Origin: Sophora flavescens
Lineage: Eukaryota; Streptophyta; Magnoliopsida; Fabales; Fabaceae
Assembly (NCBI GenBank): GCA_030762895.1
Contig: CM061070.1
Location: forward strand, 101,304,259 to 101,368,258
Length of the DNA stretch: 64,000 nt
Direction: 5' to 3'
Position numbers and translations under genes: made by a program. Below the pieces are notes generated by a model. It saw nothing but the letters and a program-made list of their open reading frames with translations, was not told the DNA's origin and searched no databases. Numbering within the stretch: position 1 is the first letter of the stretch; each line of letters opens with the position of its first letter. Shown piece by piece: positions 58,799-64,000 of the stretch.

Positions 58799-59417
58799 TG
58801 GGCATAGAGGGACTTGAACCCTAACGATTTCTAAATTCGACGGATTTTCCTCTTACTATAAATTTACTTGTTGTCAATATTGACATGTAGAATGGGACAC
58901 TATCTTTATTCTCATCTGATTAATCAGCTCTTCAAAAGATCTATCAGACTGTGATGGAATGAATGATTTGATCAATGAATATTGAATTCTTTCTCTTCAA
59001 CTTGGAAATGATTTGCTTCACATCTTTTCATTTGTGATTTAAATATTCACAAATAGAGATTTTCGGTCTTCATTAATCAATTGAAATAATATTTCAATAC
59101 ATATCCATATATGTATATTATATAGATATATATATGTTTATCTTTGATCCCCTCCCTAATATAATGCGAAAGGAAATGTCGTCAACTCCATTTGTTAGAA
59201 CAGCTTCCATTGAGTCTCTGCACCTATCCTTTTTCTTCTCGCTTTATGCTCGCTTTATGAACTTTTCTTTGGTTTCGCGAAAAACAGGATTTGGCTCAGG
59301 ATTGCCCATTATTAATTACAGGGTTTCTCTAAATTTGAAAGTTATCACTTTGTAAGTTTCCATACCAAGGCTCAATCCAATTAAGTCCGTAGCGTCTACC
59401 AATTTCGTCATATCCCC
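58799..59417 (-). tRNA. trnL-UAA: tRNA-Leu (UAA) with group I intron, plastid type
   Basis: The 5' exon is about 59417-59383 (GAAATTGGTAGACGCTACGG then ACTT). The intron begins AATTGGATTGAGCCTTGG, and the 3' exon near 58850-58799 contains GGGTTCAAGTCCCTC. The intron's conserved segment with GACATGTAGAATGGGAC is readable. This is the plastid trnL group I intron of standard size. The acceptor stem is partly mispaired (GGGGGATAT against TATGCCC), consistent with decay. Exon limits are approximate by a few bases. Confidence 0.9.
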
Positions 59418-60230
59418 CCTTTTTTTAGATTGGGATCTCATCAGTATACCTTTTTTTTTCATTTTAATTATGAAAATTATGCCAGAACTGTTGAATTGAT
59501 TCAATATCGATTCCTATATTGAAAGATTTTTCCTCCTATTTGATTTATTGTCCTTTTATCTACTCTATTGGATACTCCTATATTGGTCGAATAAAAAATG
59601 ATTCTATTATTTCTATATTCGTAATTCAATATACATAGATATATACTGAATATCTATCTATTTTAGATGCCCCCTATCATTTTTCATGCAATTTATAATA
59701 CTCGAATGGTCGATTCTTTTTTTTTTTGAATTTTATTTATTACTAATTTATTTATATTAATAAAAATAAATTTTTTTAATAAAAAATGTATTCTATTAAA
59801 ATAAAAAAATAGAAATAAAAGATAGAAAGTATTAAAACAAAAAGGAATAAAAAAAACAAAGTAAATATTTTATTTGAATTAAAAACTGAAAAAGGAAAAT
59901 CTTACTATACACTATACTAAACTAATTAAGATGAAGATAATGTTTTATTGATAAACATATACATATATTTGATAAATTATTTGAGAAATATATAGGTCGA
60001 AATCTTTTCTATTAACTATTAATAGTTATCTTCAAATTGTTATGTTCTTTTTTATGTTATGTCCTGGAATAGCAAAGCTATATTAAATATTGAATATTCT
60101 ATATCTTTTTCCGTGTTCGTAATAATTCATTATGTTATAAATAGCTTATAATAAACAGTAAATAAATAAGATCCCAGTACAGTAGCATAGCTTATAAAAT
60201 TCCTATGCACGTGCAATTTCAGTTATGTGA
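59418..60230. other. Plastid trnL-trnT spacer
   Basis: Very AT-rich spacer with long A and T runs. No gene is seen. Confidence 0.6.
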
Positions 60231-60303
60231 GCCTGCTTAGCTCAGAGGTTAGAGCATCGCATTTGTAATGCGTTGGTCATCGATTCGATTCCGATAGCCG
60301 GCT
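60231..60303 (+). tRNA. trnT-UGU: tRNA-Thr (UGU), plastid type
   Basis: A 73-base tRNA, GCCTGCTTAGCTCAGAGG start (usually GCCCGCTTAG), anticodon UGU in ATTTGTAATG, T-arm CGATTCGATTCCG. Small changes weaken the acceptor and anticodon stems. Confidence 0.94.
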
Positions 60304-60569
60304 TTTCTTTATTTGTTTTTATTTTTTACATAATTTTTTAGTACTAAAAAAAATTGGAGGAGTTCGATTTCTGTAGAACAAATAAATAAAAGAACCTACC
60401 ATTCTATTTTCTATATACAATAGAATAAGTTTCGGATATTGATAGAATTCATCTAATTCTTCTTTGTTTGTAGTACAAGGAATACTTTAGTAGATTTCGC
60501 TTCATTTATCCTATTTGTCATTTACTTTAGTTTTAATTTCCAGTTATGAAATTTTCAAAAGGAGTCTTT

Positions 60570-61185
60570 ATGTCACGTTATAGAGGACCTCGTTTCAAAA
60601 AAATACGCCGTCTGGGAGTTTTACCAGGACTAACTAGTAAAAGGCCTACAGCTCCAGTCGGAAGCGAACTTAGAAACCAATCGCGCTCCAGTAAAAAATA
60701 TCAATATCGTATTCGTTTAGAAGAAAAACAAAAATTAATTGTGTTTTCATTATGGTCTTACAGAACAACAATTGCTTAAATACGTTCGTATCGCCGGAAA
60801 AGCTAAAGGGCCAACTGGTCGAGTTTTACTACAATTACTTGAAATGCGTTTGGATAACATACTTTTTCGATTGGGTATGGCTTCGACTATTCCTCAAGCC
60901 CGTCAATTAGTTAACCATAGACATGTTTTAGTTAATGGCCGTATGGTATATATACCAAGTTGTCGCTGCAAACCTCAAGATATCATTACAGTGAAGGATG
61001 AACCAAAATCTAGAGCTCTGATTCAAAATTATCTTGATTCGGCCCCCCGTGAGGAATTGCCAAACCATTTTACTTTTCACCCATTCCAATATAAAGGATT
61101 AGTTAATCAAATAATAGATAGTAAATGGGTTGGTTTGAAAATAAATGAATTGCTGGTTGTAGAATATTATTCTCGTCAGGCTTAA
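60570..61185 (+). pseudogene. rps4: rps4 (plastid ribosomal protein S4), frameshifted
   Basis: The start MSRYRGPRFKKIRRLG and the end ELLVVEYYSRQA match plastid S4, a 16S rRNA-binding protein of the 30S subunit. The frame breaks near 60735, where about four extra bases (aattaattg context) appear after the EEKQKL codons. The rest (FHYGLTEQQLLKYVRIAGKAKG onward, S4 domain) continues in the next frame. 616 bases between start and stop is one more than a multiple of three, agreeing with the insertion. Confidence 0.95.
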
Positions 61186-61424
61186 ACCTAACTAAAATAA
61201 CAAGAATTTTAATCCGAGGATTTTTTCCATTCATGTACCATAGACATAGATATAGGAAGATTTTCATTCCTTGCCCACTTTTTTCTAGTATTTTTCGTAT
61301 TACAGAAAGAAATTAGGAATCGAGAATCAACCCATATCCAAGAAAGTTGGAATAAAGGTATCCACTGTTATTTGTGATATTTGAAACATTGTGGTCATTA
61401 ACATTGATGAATTAGGTAAAGGTG

Positions 61425-61511
61425 CGGAAAGAGAGGGATTCGATCCCCCGGTACAAAATTTCATACAACGGATTAGCAATCCGACGCTTTAGTCCACTCA
61501 GCCATCTCTCC
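61425..61511 (-). tRNA. trnS-GCU: tRNA-Ser (GCU), plastid type, next to rps4
   Basis: A class II tRNA, GGAGAGATGGCTGAGTGG start, anticodon GCU in GATTGCTAATCC, 3' end CTCTCTTTCCG. In the ancestral plastid order the tRNA downstream of rps4 is trnS-GGA. Its replacement by trnS-GCU, followed by trnG-UCC, is the product expected from inversion between the two trnS genes. Confidence 0.93.
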
Positions 61512-62217
61512 CCAACAGAAAAAAGCCCTCTTTATTATCTTATCTCTTTTTTTTTTATTATATTAGATTTATTATTCTATATTCTATTCTTTATTATAGA
61601 TCTATAATAAAGAATAGAAATATTAATAATCTAATTTATTCCATTTTTTTGTCGTTTCTTTTTATCCAGTCAGAGCCAGCCAAGCTCGTCCAAGCCAGTA
61701 CTTAATCGGGTTCTTTTTGTTACCATGAATCCTGGATAACAATGGTTTAGTTGAATGTGTTTGATAAAAAAAATACTTGTTATTTAAACATGATCAAACG
61801 TAAATAAAAAAAAATTCTTTGATTCCTATGATATAGAACGAAAATGTCATTTTTTATTACTCCTTTTCTGGTAACGTATCTAAAAAAAGAAAAGAATGGA
61901 ACTGCGGATTCTTTCACAATGCATTTTTATGTTATGGATTATGTAGTTTTATCGTGATGTATATGTCAAATCAAAACAAACATCTTCAACTTCAGAAAAA
62001 ACAAAATCCAAAAATGAAATTAGCCATGTCTTTTCTTAATTTCATTAGGGGGTCCCCTTGAAAAATATGTCAACATTCTACCTCCATTAATTTATATTTA
62101 TATATGATATGTAATTTTATATTAATTTTTTTTATTAAGTTTATGATCCTATTTCTTCATTACGACCGATTCCCTTGTTCGACAAAAGGTCCACTTATAT
62201 ATAATAATTGCATTATA
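61512..62217. other. Plastid trnS-trnG spacer
   Basis: AT-rich spacer of about 700 bases. A (A)TCTATAATAAAGAATAGA-type inverted repeat at 61580-61620 could form a hairpin. No gene is seen. Confidence 0.6.
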
Positions 62218-62996
62218 GCGGGTATAGTTTAGTGGTAAAAGTACGATTCGTTCTATGGACCCCCTAAATAGTTAAGGGATCCTCCGTTTGATTCATATCC
62301 CGATCAAAAACTTTATTTCTTGCTTAAAGGAATTTTATCCTTTATACCTCTCAACGAACAATTCGAGGAATACTATACATTATCATAATTTGTATCCAAA
62401 AAGAATCAATTCTAAATTGACAAATTGAATTATAAAATTATGAAACATAAGTTTTTGGGATTGGATCAATCATCCAAAATTTTTGAGTATGAGTAAAGGA
62501 TCCATGGAGAAAGATATAGAACGTTGATTTCTAATCGTAACTAAATCTTCCATTTTGTTTTGAATAGGAGAGATTGAAGCAAAATAGCTATTAAACGATT
62601 ACTTTAGTTTACTGGAGACATCGACATTTTTTTATCTCGATGGAAATTTTATTTCTTTTCCTAAAGATTCTCTCAAATAGAAATAGAGAACGATGTAACT
62701 AGAAAAAATAAGATTGTTAGAATATTCCTCTTCTATTTCTATAGGGATCATCTAAAAAGCAAGGTGTTTTAAACGTATTCATACAGAAAGAAAGGCTGAC
62801 ATAGATAATATGGGTGCATTTTTTTGTTCATGTCATCCATCTCTTAATTTCTTCCATTTCTTCCGTAAAGGAGCCGAATGAAACAAAAGTTTCACGTTCG
62901 GTTTTGAATTAGAGGCGTTAAAAATGAAAAATAAACATCGACTATAACCCCTAGCCTTCCAAGCTAACGATGCGGGTTCGATTCCCGCAAACCGCT
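62218..62996 (+). tRNA. trnG-UCC: tRNA-Gly (UCC) with group II intron, plastid type
   Basis: The 5' exon 62218-62240 (GCGGGTATAGTTTAGTGG) leads into an intron starting GTACGATTCG (canonical GTGCG-type start). The intron ends before about 62948, and the 3' exon contains CCTTCCAAGCTAACG with anticodon UCC, ending CAAACCGCT. The intron domain V-like segment (gagccgaatgaaac...gttcggttt, 62870-62903) is readable. One base change (AAACCGC for TACCCGC) disrupts the acceptor stem. Confidence 0.92.
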
Positions 62997-63124
62997 TATA
63001 TCCTATCTCTCTATTTATTCTATTCGAATCTATCCTTTTCTTTTTATTATAGAATAGGATATATAATTCTTTTTTTCTTTAACTTTTAAATAAATTTAGT
63101 TAAAAGTTAAAGAAAAAAAGAAAA

Positions 63125-63196
63125 GCATCCATTGTCTAATGGATAGGACAGAGGTCTTCTAAACCTTTGGTATAAGTTCAAATCCTATTGGACGCA
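63125..63196 (+). tRNA. trnR-UCU: tRNA-Arg (UCU), plastid type
   Basis: A 72-base tRNA, GCATCCATTGTCTAATGG start (usually GCGTCC), anticodon UCU in CTTCTAAACC, T-arm AAGTTCAAATCCT. It is next to trnG-UCC and atpA as in plastomes. Confidence 0.94.
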
Positions 63197-63207
63197 AGCA
63201 ATTTATT

Positions 63208-63209
<2 letters not shown>

Positions 63210-63247
<38 letters not shown>
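63210..63247. repeat. (TA)n microsatellite in plastid spacer
   Basis: About 18 TA units between trnR-UCU and atpA. Confidence 0.9.
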
Positions 63248-63250
<3 letters not shown>

Positions 63251-63581
63251 GAATTTCTCTATTTCTAAAAAGATTTAGAATGCTTTGCGAATTGTGAACA
63301 AAAGCCGCTTAGACTTTTAGAATAATAACTTATCTTATGTATATCTTATATACACAATTTTTGTCTTGCACTCTTTCTTGTTGAATTTTTTTATAGAATC
63401 TTAAAAAATCCCCAATTTCTTATATTTTTTTATATTCGATTTCTTCGAATTTAATAATTATATTATATTTTTATTTATCTATCTATATTATTAATTATAT
63501 TCAAAATAAAAAGAAAAAATATTCAAAGATAATATAAAATTAGTAAAGTGAATTTATAAAGTTATTAAATTCAATTATTAA

Positions 63582-64000
63582 TCAATTTTTTTCTACTTGT
63601 TCCTGGAGTAAAAATAGTTCGATCTGTTCCTGAATAGCTTCCTTCAAAAGGGCTTCTGCTTCACCGGTGAATGTCTTGGTAGAAGATATGATTTCTTGGA
63701 ATTGGGGTTTATTCATTTTTAAGTAAGCGCGTAACTCAACAAGAAATTTCCTTACCTATCCAATTTCTGATGAATAAAGATAACCATTCATTCCGGTATA
63801 AATGGTTATTATCTGTTCTTCCACAGTGAGAGGGGCTGATTGGGATTGTTTAAGTAACTCGTGCAATCATTGACCTCTTGCCAATTGATTTTGAGTAGCT
63901 TTATCGAGATCAGAAGCGAATTGTGCAAAAGCTTCTAATTCGGCGAATTGTGCCAATTCCAATTTTAATTTACCAGCTACTTGTTTCATGGCTTTAATTT
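63582..64000 (-). pseudogene. atpA: atpA 3' part (ATP synthase CF1 alpha), nonsense-mutated, cut by window edge
   Basis: C-terminal roughly 139 codons of the alpha subunit of plastid ATP synthase (LAQFAEFASDFD-like segment near the window end, then KFLVELRAYL, NKPQFQEI, ending LLQEQVEKN). Two in-frame stops are present: TGA at 63867-63869, where Arg (CGA) is expected in ARGQRL, and TAG at 63756-63758, where Gln (CAG) is expected before VRKFL. Both are explained by a single C-to-T change. The rest of the gene lies to the right of the window. Confidence 0.93.

Larger units (their letters stand above)
31001..64000. other. Nuclear plastid DNA insertion (NUPT), interrupted by transposons
   Basis: Plastid genes run from psaB to atpA with typical gene neighbours, interrupted at 33433-49634 by a LINE that carries a CACTA element and at about 54414-54530 by a LINE 3' fragment. 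Target duplications around the transposons and premature stops in psaB, psbC, psbD and atpA show that this copy sits in the nucleus and is decaying. The left edge is in or before the N gap and the right edge is beyond the window. A break in plastid colinearity lies between petN and trnF (58083-58319). Confidence 0.9.

Noticed and set aside
31001..64000. Organelle plastid contig
   Set aside because: A LINE and a CACTA with clean target duplications lie inside it, a LINE stub is present, and most large genes carry nonsense codons. These do not fit a functional plastome.

Overview
This is nuclear DNA of a flowering plant, most likely a papilionoid legume. It is almost entirely transposable elements plus one long, decayed plastid insertion (NUPT). 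Only one host-type gene is visible, a B3-domain gene on the minus strand, and it is broken by an LTR. The plant call rests on the plastid genes, plant-type Ty3/gypsy long terminal repeats, DUF4283/RNase H LINEs and an En/Spm (CACTA) element. The legume suggestion rests on plastid gene order (rps4 next to trnS-GCU, the arrangement left by a trnS-mediated 36-kb inversion known in genistoid legumes). That inference is moderate, not firm.

Layout, left to right. 1-18 is the end of a Ty3/gypsy internal region (polypurine tract), followed by its 3' LTR (19-3826). 3984-8128 is a related solo LTR with a perfect 5-bp target duplication. 9165-14058 (minus) is a three-exon gene for a two-B3-domain protein; its second exon is split by a third LTR (9650-13609). 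15416-15489 is a (TA)n run, 15538-15827 a probable Stowaway MITE, and 16336-16364 a Helitron 3' end. 16365-24355 is a non-coding LTR element in the arrangement internal-LTR-internal, so two 2.3-kb near-identical copies flank one 2.56-kb LTR. 24356-30499 is a degenerate LINE on the plus strand, then a 500-N gap.

From 31001 to the window end is plastid-derived DNA: psaB, rps14, trnfM, trnG-GCC, psbZ, trnS-UGA, psbC, psbD, trnT-GGU, trnE, trnY, trnD, psbM, petN, trnF, trnL-UAA, trnT-UGU, rps4, trnS-GCU, trnG-UCC, trnR-UCU, atpA. Most large genes carry premature stops or frameshifts, several of them C-to-T type, so the copy is not under plastid selection. Between trnG-GCC and psbZ it is split by a LINE (33433-49634, minus, 14-bp target duplication), which is itself split by a 10.3-kb CACTA element (35175-45502, 3-bp target duplication). 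The order of events is therefore plastid insertion, then LINE, then CACTA.

The elements do not form a pathway together; the interest is in nested insertion history. The most informative structures are the LTR inside the B3 gene, whose removal restores the reading frame; the Helitron terminus whose empty site is preserved in the second copy of the same repeat; the CACTA-in-LINE-in-NUPT nest; and the rearranged plastid order. I did not see a convincing new biochemical system. Exon boundaries, element families and domain names come from reading the sequence and from memory of the families, not from searches.
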